64,000 bases of DNA from Fomitopsis serialis (taxonomy: Eukaryota > Basidiomycota > Agaricomycetes > Polyporales > Fomitopsidaceae). The translations under genes and the position numbers were made by a program. Positions 1-10,550 of this stretch are shown in pieces. Numbering within the stretch: the stretch's first letter is position 1; each line of letters starts with the position of its first letter. The stretch covers positions 1 through 64,000 of the forward strand of contig NW_025955061.1 of NCBI RefSeq assembly GCF_022376445.1. The letters run 5' to 3'. The notes beneath the pieces are model-generated. The model saw nothing but the letters and a program-made list of their open reading frames with translations. It had not been told where the DNA came from and did not search any database.

Positions 1-1083
1 GATCTGCCAATGGCGACTCAAGCTCGTCAGACTCGTCGGACGAATGAACAAGACGTTTCAGCAGTGCCTCCGCGGTAGCATCATCTTCTCCGCTGCGTGC
101 AAGAGCTTCCGCAAAAATCATAAGGAACCCACTGCCATCCCATACATGTGTGTCAGCGATTACATACAGCTGTCACATAAAAGTATCACTGACTGTTGTG
201 TATCAACGGGTTGCCCAAGTGCTATAAAATGATGCTGGTGGTCTATGATTTCCCTCCAGTATTTCGTTGCATCCTTTGGTCTGTTAACCTCGGGTTTTCT
301 GTTGACGACGGATCAGCGCTTCAGCGCCCTGCAATAGTAATGTCCGAAAGCTCACAGGAGGAACAATGTGAGCTTCGCCTTTGCTTGCTGACGCTATAGC
401 ATTCGAATGTCCATGAGCTTTGATAGAGGACGAGAGTAGGAGTATGTAAGCGCACCTTGAATAGTCTACCACTGTAGTCCGGTATCAGAATATTGCCACT
501 CTGCGATACAATTGGCCTTGGGCTGGCGTGAACAAGACCTGCATTGTCCTCAGCGCTGGATGGACGGGGAAATATTGCACCCAGTAGCGCATCCGTGCAC
601 TCAGTCAGCAGATCAACGAACATCTCCAACGCCCAGATCACATTGTCGAGGATGTCAGCGGGGACTTTTATCGTGTCTCGTAGTCAGTACTGCATTCACT
701 GGCTGAGTAAAAGGCATCGTACCGTCATCGATGTGGATGAGGAAGCTATACAAGAATAGCTTAGAAAGTTGGCTAAAGAACATGACCGATCGTGGGATAG
801 GCCCTGGGACCTGCACAATTTCACCGGTGTTTATGTTCTGAAGCCGGACTGTGGCATCTTCGGGCAGCCAATTGGTGATCTGCGAGAGGGAGTACACTGG
901 TTGACATGATGAGCTCGATCTCATGTGATTGCATTTGTGCCACGTACCCATCGCAGAGTCCTTTCTGACTGAGTCAAGGTCTGGTAACGGCTCTCGTAGG
1001 GTACTGGCCTCTTGAATCGGACCATCTAACATGTGCAGGACGTACTGTATGCGTTGTCGGCGTGGTACGGCCAGGGACGCCAT
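1..1083 (-). CDS. MYND-family protein, paralogue P1 (5' part; 3' end outside window)
   Basis: I read this as the amino-terminal half of a protein belonging to the same family as the genes at 1773-4014, 5276-7525 and 44742-52816. The ATG at 1081-1083 opens MASLAVPRRQRIQYVL, which aligns with MAHASAVPNRQRVQFLF and MSAPLQQRVHFLL of the paralogues. Further in are the family blocks LFLYSFLIHIDDGT (about 740-780) and MIWALEMFVDLLTECTDA (about 590-641). At 44-145 there is an SLMIFAEALARSGEDDA segment matching the TPR-like region. The coding frames shift between exons, so several short introns are implied. The zinc finger and C-terminal domain would lie left of base 1. Function is unknown; family membership is from sequence similarity inside this window. 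Confidence 0.6.
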
Positions 1084-1772
1084 GTTTGCAGGGTTAGATG
1101 ACTGAGGCTCTTGCGCTCGAGAATCAGGAATCCCGGACAACGTTCGTGGATGGGAGGAGCAAAGCCTAGAGTTTGTTCAGAAACTACGCGTCTCTTGAGT
1201 AGTGATCGTGGGATACAAACCATCATGCATCAAAGTTAGCGCTTTAGAGCCAGCGCTGCGTAGTACGGCGTCCTGATCGACCTTCGAGTTTGAGTAGGCT
1301 GTCCAATCTACGTCGAGGTTTCGCAGCTTATGTTAGTAGCCCCGTGAATTTCCGAATCGTACTTTGACATAAAGCACATACTGTGATCGATATAAGGCCG
1401 CGGTGCATACACTGATTGTCGCGGCGAGTACTCTCGGCTCTCTGGACTTGAATGCTCAGATGCCTTCCTGTACTATGTGCGTCGGGCTACCAAGTTGGAG
1501 GAGTTAATTCATCCCAATTGAATACCATCTCCGAGTCATCGCTGTCGATTTGATCGAGCCATTTCCTCTACTAATGCAAAACAAAGGAGGACCGAAGCGC
1601 AGGAGCACTGCTTGCATTAGAGGGATAACAAACTTCCGGTAAGAAACATCGGTACATGTAGAATCACAGTGGTTTCTTGCCTCTAAGAGGTTTACCGCAA
1701 GCGGTGCTTCAGCAAGCAGATGAGATCGCCGGGAGCCGTGACTCGAGTGAGATTGCTTCTTTCTAGATGAAC
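1084..1772. other. Intergenic gap between P1 and P2
   Basis: About 690 bp between the P1 start codon and the P2 stop codon. It must contain the promoter of P1 and the 3' UTR of P2. I see no convincing ORF, repeat or RNA gene in it. Confidence 0.5.
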
Positions 1773-4014
1773 TCAGTCGAATTCCGCGTCCTTTAGGTCT
1801 TCGCTAAGTATGAGCTTTGCTGGAGGGTGGTCCTTGTTTATGTCCTGACGCCATTTTGGATTATACGGCATCTGTTCAAGGTCTTCGGCATCTATCGTGC
1901 CTGTGATAGTCGTGATGAGTAGATGCAGGCGAGAGATTACTGGGAATCTCGGGTACATACGACGATCTAGCCATGGAGCGACGCCTTCGCTGAAGCGAAA
2001 GACGATAAAGGCAATGGACTGAGGCCCATCTTGAGGTTGCCTTTTCAGCGAATGGCTGCAAGCTTCGGCGCCCCCACCGGGTTTGAGCCTCATGATACGC
2101 TCGATCTCTGTCAGGGCTTCATGAATTCGAAACACCCCACATCTCACGACTGTGAAGCGCCTGTCCGCATCAGGGGTATACACCGATTCCTCTATTATGA
2201 GGTGTGTTCGCGCCTGACCACAGTCTTTGTGCAAACGCAGCGCGTTGACGTAAGGCCGTTCGTCTATGCATTGTCGCCACTCGAACCAATGCTTCTGCCT
2301 TTGTGCAGCCAACGGGCTCAACAAAGAGAGCCCGTCGAAGATCTGGTTCAAGGCTTTCTGTTCTCTGTTTGATGACAGGTCAGCATGTAGAGTTTGCGGC
2401 TAGCCACCAACCTGCACTCACGCACAAATATGCCTGCCAATCGTGTCAAGCAAAGTATATATATTGAGCATGGGGTGAGACTGCCAGACATATATCGCAT
2501 AGGACTCACTTGTGATGGTTCCAGTTCTTTTTCTGGCATGCGCGAGAGCTAGCGAACGTTTAGCTACATGGCATCCGCACAAACCGTGAATCGCACCAAT
2601 AGTAGATCTTCTTGCAGCTCGAACACACGAAGAGCTTGACCATGGGTTCCCGGGCGAAACATTGTTGACAACTCTTGTAGAGGCGCTGGTCAGTCTTGTC
2701 CGTGTGCTTGCGTTATTCTAACCAGGAGGGTCCACCGAGTGATTCCAGGATTGTGCTAGTGACTTCGCCGATCGGGATCAAGACCTCTCGAAGCCACGCA
2801 TCAGGCAACAAGTGCGGGTTCTTGTGAAACCACTTTACAAGCCGCTCTTCGCTACCACGATGTGAGGACTACATTCTAGACGTAGAAATAGTTGACGGCG
2901 GCTCACTGTTCCTTTGCAGCATCTGCATATCCACGCCGCCTTAACACTCGTGACAAGTTAACTTTCGTGGCGATCAGTTCGTGTACTCCATTTGACGACC
3001 CAGGTGATTTGACAAGCTGTTCGAGCAGGGATTGTGCCTTTACATCATCCTCGCCACTCCGTGTCAAGGCTTCTGCATAAACGACGAGGATATCACTGTC
3101 CCATATGCACATCAACGTCTGAAAACAGAGACTGTATAGACGCGACTAACCGCTGTGCTGTGATGAATTGACCAGGTGACGTACGAGAGCGCAACTCTTC
3201 TAATATTGACTCCAAGTGTTTTACGGCATCTCTTGGTTTGTTCACATTCGATTTCCTGATGCCCCGATAAGCAAAACACATGTTTACTTTGATGAACGGT
3301 AACAAAAACGGTGTTGATTATCTTACAAAAGGAGACCTGCGAGCTTGACATTGGTTTGCATGCGCTGCAATTCGAGAGACTGTTAATAATTTCTTTCAAA
3401 TGCAGAACTCCAATAGCTAACCAGGATAAATCTTCCGTTGCTCACTATAACGCTTTGCGTCGCAGCCTGCCCGCTCAAGGTGTCAGCCACGCTGTTCTCA
3501 GTTCTGATAAGACGAGCAGCGATGAGTTGGGCGTCTGTGCTTTCAGAGGCAACGACGGTCATTATCTCCAGAGCCCAAACTACCGGCCTCAATATGTCTT
3601 CCGGGACTGGTGGCATAGACTTCAGCAATTTGCATACTATCAAGACAGAAACACGTCGTACCATCATCGATATCAATGAGATAACTGTATTTGAACAGTT
3701 CGTAGAGATGAAGATTGAGTAGAAGGGAGGGTGATGCTGGGTCCTGACACACTTCGCCAGTGTACAGATCCTTGAAACGTACGCGAGCTTGTGCAGGCAG
3801 CCTTGATAGGTTGTTTCGAACAGCAGGTACTTGATCAAACCGTCATAAGTCACATCTTTCAAAACCATCGTGCCCACGTACTTCTCGCAATGTCTTTCCT
3901 GACCGAGTCGAGGGTCGGTAGATATTCTTGTGCCTGAGCCTCAGGGGCTCCCTTCCAATCACTGAACAAGAACTGGACTCGCTGTCGGTTCGGAACAGCA
4001 GATGCGTGCGCCAT
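1773..4014 (-). CDS. MYND-type zinc-finger protein, paralogue P2
   Basis: The ATG at 4012-4014 starts MAHASAVPNRQRVQFLF; the stop is at 1773, after DLKDAEFD. In order: an N-terminal block ending LFKYSYLIDIDDGT (about 3660-3710); a helical block with VVWALEIMTVVASESTDAQL; a TPR-like stretch (ILVVYAEALTRSGEDD, LSRVLRRRGYADAAKEQ, about 2903-3100); a MYND finger at about 2525-2690; and a C-terminal block ALRLHKDCGQARTHLIIEES. The finger has CQQC, CSSCKK and IYYWCD, then after a short intron ACQKKNWNHHK, giving the C-x2-C..C-x2-C..YxC..C-x3-N-W-x2-H pattern. MYND fingers usually bind proline-rich partners, but no partner or process is shown here. Frame changes at GT..AG sites imply at least five introns. 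It looks intact, although exon borders were not fully resolved. Confidence 0.65.
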
Positions 4015-5275
4015 GACAAGATGTGATTTGGGCCCTTGAGTAGAGAGCGATGGTCAGTATCAGTGAGTTACTAGCATCGATGTCTCACGATTATTGTTAC
4101 TTACCTCCGTCCAAACGTTCAGGTTGCCTGGCACTCGACTGGGCAAACAGAGTGAGCTGCCAGGGCTGTATTAACGCTGATAGACGCCAGCAACCATGAC
4201 ATACCTTTTATGGCAACTGCCAACCTCGGACTCGGTACGTCGCTCAGGCTGTACATGTGACAGTACTGGCCTTACTGCCAGTGTATAATTCAGTGAGTCG
4301 GACAATACATATTAGTATAGAGGTTCCGCCGTTCAAGGCGAATATGATGGCTTTGACTTCGACCTCGCGAGTATTGACCAGGAAGCCTTCCACGACTCGT
4401 CGTGTGCCAACCGACTCAGAACTAGTGCGTATCGACGAGAGAGAGCCCGGGGATGTGCCAGTGTTTCGAAGTGACGATGGCTATTGTGTACCCAAGTACA
4501 GAATGTAGTCCTTGACGTCCACAGAATCAGAACTTACCTACCGCTAACTGTCGCCACCAATGTTCAGAAAATTCCCCTGCCAGAGATCGCATTGGCAACT
4601 TCCTTTCTGGCAGACTCGGAGGGTAACTCGGAGTAACGATGGACTCCCAAGCTATCCTTACAGACTGGCTCTAGGACACCGTTGCGGTCTCATCTCACGT
4701 GTCTTCGTAAGACCTGTACAGCGCTGTGATTGACCTAGCCGGGTGAGGACGACACCAAGATACGTTGAACTTTTGCTAGAATGCTCAGGTTAACACAGCG
4801 ACAGTCGTGCCGGCGACTCGAGCCCTGCTCACCGGCATGTAGGATAAATTCGGATCGACGCCGGTGTAATTTCAACTTAGCGCATCCGAACCAAGCAGAC
4901 TGACGGGAGAGAGCGGACCCAGTCGTAAGTGGTTACAAGAGATGATGTGTCGTACGTTCACGCTTGCATTGGTGTCACAGCGGGGCACGGGGTACATTAA
5001 GTGTGACTTTCCTAAATCCATACATGCCTGCGTCGTCGATCGAACAGCCAGTGAAAAAAGGCGCGGGCCGGATAACTGAAGTTGCTCATAGAGTCGTTGG
5101 GGCCTCTGCGTCCGCGTAAGAGTCATAAAGGGACATGTGGTGGGAAATGCTTCCGCCTACCCAGTACTATAGTGAGCGGTGTTATATGAATACGTGAAGT
5201 GCGATGCCTGATATACGTACCATGATAACTAAGCCCGTAGGCAGTTCTGCTACCAAACAAATCCATCACGGCAGT
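4015..5275. other. Intergenic gap between P2 and P3
   Basis: About 1.26 kb between the P2 start and the P3 stop. Small ORFs at 4257-4508 (+) and 4872-5126 (-) have no family resemblance I can recognise and no matching exon in the paralogous intervals. I treat it as non-coding. Confidence 0.45.
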
Positions 5276-7525
5276 TCAATCCAACTCTGCGTCCTTGATA
5301 TCGTCGCGCAGTACTAGCTGTGTCGGGGGAATGTCCTTGTTTATGGCCTGGCGCCAACTCTTGTTATATGATGTGTACTTGAGTTGCCACTTCCCTATTG
5401 CACCTGAAGGTCGAATGAGTATAACCAGAACAAGAGACTCAGAAGATACATGCAGACCCCGCATGAGCTTCGTAGGGATACCATCACCAAATCCAAATGT
5501 GAGGAACAGAACGAGTTCACTTGCCGTTGGGTGTGAGTCATGCAGCAGCGTCTCGCAGAGCTCTCGGCCCTCGCCGGCCCTGAGCTTCAAGATGTGCTCA
5601 ATCTCAGTCACGACGTCAGCAATGCGGAACACCGCGCATTTGACGATTTTTTGCAAGCGGTCCTGCGTTAGGAGTGTATGCCGAATGTTCGATTATGAGG
5701 TGAGTAAGCGCTCGACCAGGATCTTCATGCAGACGTAACGCATTGGCATAGGGCAACTTATCGACGGCAAGTTTGCAAGCGTTCCAGTCCTTCTGTCGCT
5801 GTGCAGCGGGTGCATCCAGTAAGGAGAGTAGCTCGAGCTCCTCGTTCTGGTTAGCAAAGTCTCTTTTTCAAGGCCGGTCAGTACAGACTGTAGGCTACTA
5901 AGCGTCGATGCTTACTTGCACGCATTCCTATTTGTCAAGCAGACAGCATTGAGAAACTGACATAAGCAAGTGACTGGCCGGCACGTACTTGTGTAACGGC
6001 CAGTCTTTTCTCTGACATTCTCGAGAGCTACTACCGAACATTCAGTTACCGATGCTCCTGGTCCAAGCCTAACCGAATGTCGCACCAGTAATAAAACATC
6101 TTGCACTTCCCACATACGGATAGCTTCACAATTGGCTCCACGGCTTGACACTGTCTGCATGTCTTGTTGTGGCGGTGGATTGTTTTGTCAGTATCCTGGC
6201 GCTCTGCTAACCAAGAAGGTACGCCGAGCGCTCCCAGGATGGGGCTCGCCGCTTCACCACTCGGCGTCAGGAGCTCGCCATAGTCCGCAGCCGGCAACCG
6301 ATGCGGGTTCTTGCGGAACCACTTGACAAGCCACTTCTCGCTGTCGCAATTATGAGGCCCGTACTCCGGAAACCGAACATAATGATTAATGACGAACTGT
6401 TTCTTTGCGGAACCGAGCTTGCCTCGCCGCCGCAGAACGCGTGACAACCATACTTTTGCCACGATTAGATCACGCAAGCCTATTTCCTCACAAGCAGGCG
6501 AATCGGCAAGCCCTTCCAGCAGCAACTGTGCACTATCATCATCCACGCCGCTTCGTGTCAATGCTTCTGTGTAGATCATGAGGAGGTCACTGTCCCACAT
6601 GTACATCAGCCTCAGGCTGTCCGGGTAGATGTATCACAAACGGCACCTACCGCTGTACGGTGAAGAATTGCCCCGGCGGGACGGCTTGTCTCTGAAACTC
6701 GATGATCTCACTGAAATATTGCGCAGCGTGCCCCGGTCGGTCAACCTCCGGCTTCCTGTCTCCAAGGCATGCAGGATATGCCAGTGATGCCAGGATACGA
6801 GTATGACATCACCGATACTAGAAACTCACAGCAGGAATAGAGTGAGTTTTGCCTTTGCTTGCTGTCGCTACGACATTGAATGGCAGTGAGAGTTTGCACG
6901 AAGATAGATGGTTATACTTGTGAAACTCACTAGGCAGAACTTATGGGTGTCCACCGGGGTAGCAAATTGTACTCTAGCCGACCCAGCATGGGCATACATG
7001 GCATCTATTTCATTTCTGTACAAAGCGACGAGTTGCACGTCCGTGCAATCGATGAGAGCGTCGATGAACGTCTCCAGAGCCCAAATCACATGCTCGTGAA
7101 TGTCCTCCGGCACTAGATTGTCACGTACCAGAGTCAGTACACGCACTACACTTGAAATAGCCAACGGTACCGTCACTGATGTGGATGAGGAAACTATACG
7201 TGAATAGCCAAGGGAGTTTGGTCTTGAGCACGAGAGAGCGTGAAGCCGGCTCCTGCACAATGTCGCCAGTGTGTGGATCCTGTAGCTCAAGCACACGTGG
7301 CTCGGGCATCGAGTCTACGGCCTCCACGACAGCAGACGCTTGGTTTCGTGATCGTCATGAGCATGGGTCCAGACTCCATATTGCCATATCCCAACACTAC
7401 TTACTTATTGCGACGTCCTGCCTGATGAGACCAAGGTCTGGTAGTCGCGGATCTCCTGTGTCGTCGATCTTATGCTGCGACACGCCCAGCAAGAAATGAA
7501 CCCGTTGTTGGAGTGGCGCAGACAT
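5276..7525 (-). CDS. MYND-type zinc-finger protein, paralogue P3
   Basis: The start ATG at 7523-7525 gives MSAPLQQRVHFLLGVSQ; the stop is at 5276, after DDIKDAELD. The order matches P2: LFTYSFLIHISDGT (about 7170-7210), VIWALETFIDALIDCTDVQL (about 7030-7090), a TPR-like exon MIYTEALTRSGVDDDSAQ to SRVLRRRGKLGSAKKQ (about 6400-6600), then the MYND finger at 5990-6160. The finger reads CRQC, CGKCKMFYYWCD, and across an intron SRECQRKDWPLHK, so all zinc ligands up to the histidine are visible. The C-terminal block after it (about 5276-5656) has VVTEIEHILKLRAGEG and YNKSWRQAINKDIPP. The gene span (2,250 bp) equals that of P2 and of P4 without its insertion, which supports the boundaries. Cellular role is unknown. 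Confidence 0.65.
6000..6160 (-). other. MYND zinc finger of P3, split by an intron
   Basis: The first two ligand pairs (CRQC and CGKC, followed by FYYWCD) lie in one exon. The last set (CQRKDWPLHK) is in the next, after an intron of about 45 nt. The same split is visible in P2 (ACQKKNWNHHK) and P4 (ECQKTDWFSHQ), so the intron position is ancestral in the family. Reading only the unspliced frame would make the finger look truncated. Confidence 0.6.
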
Positions 7526-8290
7526 GGTCAATCGCAGGTTCGCATGGTATGCGGAGCAAGCGGAGAAAGTGTTCATGTTCGAAAACCAGCACAGGCTATC
7601 TGTAAGGACTTCCGAGAGACGTCTTTCAGACTTGTAGCGGGGGAGGTAGGGACTAAAATTCAGTATGTAGTAGGCGCTCTAGGTACCGAACAATGATGAT
7701 GGCGACTGCGTGGGAGGCGGGGAGCGCTTGCTGACCCTGTTGCGGCGAATCATATAACAGTAGACTCCGCCTGAGTACACCTGTTCGTCGTGGGGCCTAT
7801 CGTTTTGGAGATAGCCTCAAAAAAAGAGGTGAGCATATGTTGGATTGCTTGGGTCGTACAATGTGAATAGGACTAGCCGATGCCCGTGCTCCGCTACGGG
7901 TATGCGCTTTCGATTGCATATATCTCTGTCAGATGAATTATTTACGGCTTTGAGCGCATGACGGGGCGAGTGCTCAAAAATCGTGACTGTTCTATGTAAT
8001 CTGCAAGCGTAGGCGACTTCTGTAAGAGACTGATAATAGTTGAAAGGCCACTCAGCCGCCTCCCTTCGGGAGTCGGCTTCGTGGCCCCGTGCCAGTCTGC
8101 GACATATATATTATGAATACCTACTGTTCGGGAGATACTAAATGTATCTTGACGCATGGGACCTCGGACAGTAGTAATGGAGCACGCATACGCGCAGCAC
8201 ACCCATGTCCATGACCGAGTCTCGCTGAGTTGGCACGCAAGACGGAAACTTCCAGTCAGTCATTGTCCGCCTCCTGAGGTTTGCTCTACG
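7526..8290. other. Upstream region of P3, partly shared with P4
   Basis: The first part (about 7526-7760) is clearly homologous to 52817-53045 upstream of P4, including a 24-base identical stretch (7691-7714 against 52989-53012) before the two diverge. Homology seems to continue to about 7870 (GTCGTACAATGT against GCCGTACAATGT at 53310-53325), then stops. No gene recognised. Confidence 0.5.
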
Positions 8291-8720
8291 TACCATGTTC
8301 GCCCTCCTCGCCCTCCTTTCACTTGCCCAAGTCCTCGTCACTGCGCCAGTGCTCGCCAAGCCATCTTTGTCGTGCTGTTTTTCACCGAGGTTCTGGCCTC
8401 GCGCAGTCGCCGGTCGCCCTGTGCCACCCTTTTCTCTGGGTTGTCCACTGTATGTTGCTCGCTGTCCTGCTGGTCTGCGTCCTCCCACCCCAGGTCGACG
8501 ACTTGAATGCCGTGCGAGTCTAAGTCATGATGAAATATTCAGTCGTTGTCTGCTGGCCCTCCCTGCTCGTAGCTACGCCCGCGCCCGTAGTCCGCTCGTC
8601 GGCTGTGCTTCACGCGGGGGCTTTGCCCTGCATACTCGCCGAGCAGTTTCCCTCGCCCTCGCCGTGCGTGTAGTGGCCCGCTCTTGTACTGTGTACCCGC
8701 TCGCCTGCCTGCGTGCGCGT

Positions 8721-9200
8721 TCGTCAGCCGTGTCCGCGTGCAATGGGTGTTCTCCCAGCGCGCTCGTGGTCGACGTATGCGCTGTCACCTGTTCGCCCGC
8801 CGGCTCTCTCGCTCATCCACTCACCTGCTTGCCCATCCGATTGCCAGTCCACACCTGCTCGCCCGTCCACTGGCTCGCCCGCCTTCCCGCTCCCTCTGCG
8901 CGCGTTCGTCGGCCGTGTCTGCGTGCTGGGCATTCGCCCGGCGTGCTCGCGGTCGGCGTGTGCGTCGCGCTTCATGTCGCCACGGCGACTGCGCCTTGTG
9001 CCTACCCATTCCTCCCTCCATCCGGCTCCTTCGCTCATGCACCCGCCGTCCATTCGTCAACCGTGTTTACGTGCTGGGGATTTTCTCAGCGCCCTCACGG
9101 TCGGCGTGTGCCGCTCGCTAGCTCGCTCGTCCACCCGCCGCCCGCTTGTTAGCCATGCCTACATGCTCGCGGTCGTCATGCGTCGTGCTGCACGTCGCCG
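8721..9200 (+). repeat. Degenerate repeats in a GC-rich, pyrimidine-biased block
   Basis: Three to four diverged copies of a unit beginning TCGTCrrCCGTGT and continuing through GCTCGTGGTCG / GCTCGCGGTCGG / CCTCACGGTCGG start at about 8721, 8906 and 9054, with a shorter trace at about 9145. Spacings are about 185 and 148 bp. Between them run many CTCGCTCGCCCG-type words. Open frames across the block (for example 8295-9152, 285 codons) are rich in Ala, Arg, Cys, Pro and Ser on both strands, which is what such composition gives by chance. I annotate it as repeat rather than coding. Confidence 0.5.
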
Positions 9201-9559
9201 CGTCCTGTGCCTGCAGTTAGCTCGCTCGCTCGCATGTGTCTGCACTCACGGCGCCCGTCTCCGCTGCGCTCGGTACACTCCTGTCACTTGTTGTTTTCTG
9301 CGCCTTACCGCTCCCTGGTCCGCGCCCTCCTATGCCAGAGTGAGAAATGAACATGAGGGTCGCGCGCGAGTCTAAGGGGTATTGAGGAGGAGGAGGAAGG
9401 ATGAAGTACAGTATTCAGTCGCGCGAGCTCGGAGCGCTTGAGAGGCTCGGGCAGCGTTCGGGCGTCCGTCTCTCAGCCAATGAGAATGTCTCTAGCGTTT
9501 GTCTCCAATGTTTGTCTTAGCGTTTGTCTCGCGTTCCTACGTTCACGCCTCTTGTAGAG

Positions 9560-9800
9560 TAGATGATTTTGCTCTCGCCAACTTGGAGCAATGTTGTCCA
9601 TCCGGTCAAGGCTGTCTCGCTGTAGTGTGTGGAGAAGCGGCGAGCGCTTGCATGTGTACAAATGGTGCCGGTGAAAGGTTGGATCTTGCTGTGAGCGTCT
9701 CGCAAGATGCGGGAGAGGGAAAGGGAGGAACAACGAGGCGGGAGTTATCGGCCTGCCGCGTGCCCGACTACTTCCCCCTCTGTGGTTCAGCAATTCATCG
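9560..9800 (-). pseudogene. Decayed fragment of the hypothetical gene at 53.1-54.5 kb
   Basis: The plus strand reads TTGGAGCAATGTTGTCCATC, then CGGTCAAGGCTG, and later GCGCTTGCATG.TGTA, GGTGAAAGG and GGGAGG.ACAACGAGG. These match, in the same order and direction, 53340-53545, which codes the C-terminal part of the minus-strand protein there (HHLVVTPFPRR and HPCKRS against HPPPRRS-like remnants). Here the frames are interrupted and only about 240 bp can be aligned, so it is a relic left by duplication. Flanking sequence to 9975 contains only chance ORFs. Confidence 0.5.
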
Positions 9801-10550
9801 CGTCAAATCCAGAGGTTGGACGGTGCCTACAAAGGATGCAGCACGCGGCGCGTTTCCAGAAATCTCGGGTACTGCGGCCTATATCGGTGTCAGTGATTCA
9901 GGAGGGGTGAAGGGAAGACACGCACGGAAGTATTTTCGTCGCCGTACGAAGAGTGATGTCAGTATTGAATTGTAGGTCGGACCTGAGATCCGTTGATGTC
10001 GATGAGGCCTGAAGCTGAAGGCTTGCTAGATGTACGGTACCTGTCACAATGCTCAGCATGTACTCTGTTGGGACCGCGTCTTGGAAATCAGCTTGTTAAT
10101 CTAGCACCAAGGACTGACGACGCCGCGACGCCCCCATGCATCCAGATGTCAACGATGTTTTGCTGAACGCTGAATATATCGCCTTGAGCACGGAGTGAAT
10201 ATGGGAAGAGGCGACACCAAAGCCGGTCAAGTAATCAAAAGAGCGGGTATATATGTTCGTGACGGGCAAGCAGGTGATTCTGCGATAAAGTCGTGACTAA
10301 GGAAGCAATATCATACTGTATCTAGAACGAATACGGTGGCAAAGGATGTCGTCTGTTGTAGTGGTACAACAGAAGTAATAAATTACAAGGCCGTGACGTT
10401 TCGTCACGAGCCATCGTTGTGAGAACAAAGCAGAGGGGCGAGAGAGCGAAGCCCAAAATTACAGCGAACGCGCATGGTTTAGTCGTGGAGAATATGGACG
10501 TGATTTCATGATTTGATTGCGAGGGGTGCCGTTGCAACTTCTCCGCTGGT
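9801..10550. other. Region downstream of the P450 gene
   Basis: About 750 bp between the relic fragment and the P450 stop codon. No ORF, repeat or RNA gene that I can support; presumably it contains the P450 3' UTR. Confidence 0.4.

Noticed and set aside
8295..9152. A 285-codon plus-strand ORF starting with a signal-like MFALLALLSLAQVLVTAP
   Set aside because: The opening looks secretory, but the rest is Cys/Arg/Ala/Ser/Pro repeat sequence that stays open in several frames on both strands. Composition explains it better than selection.
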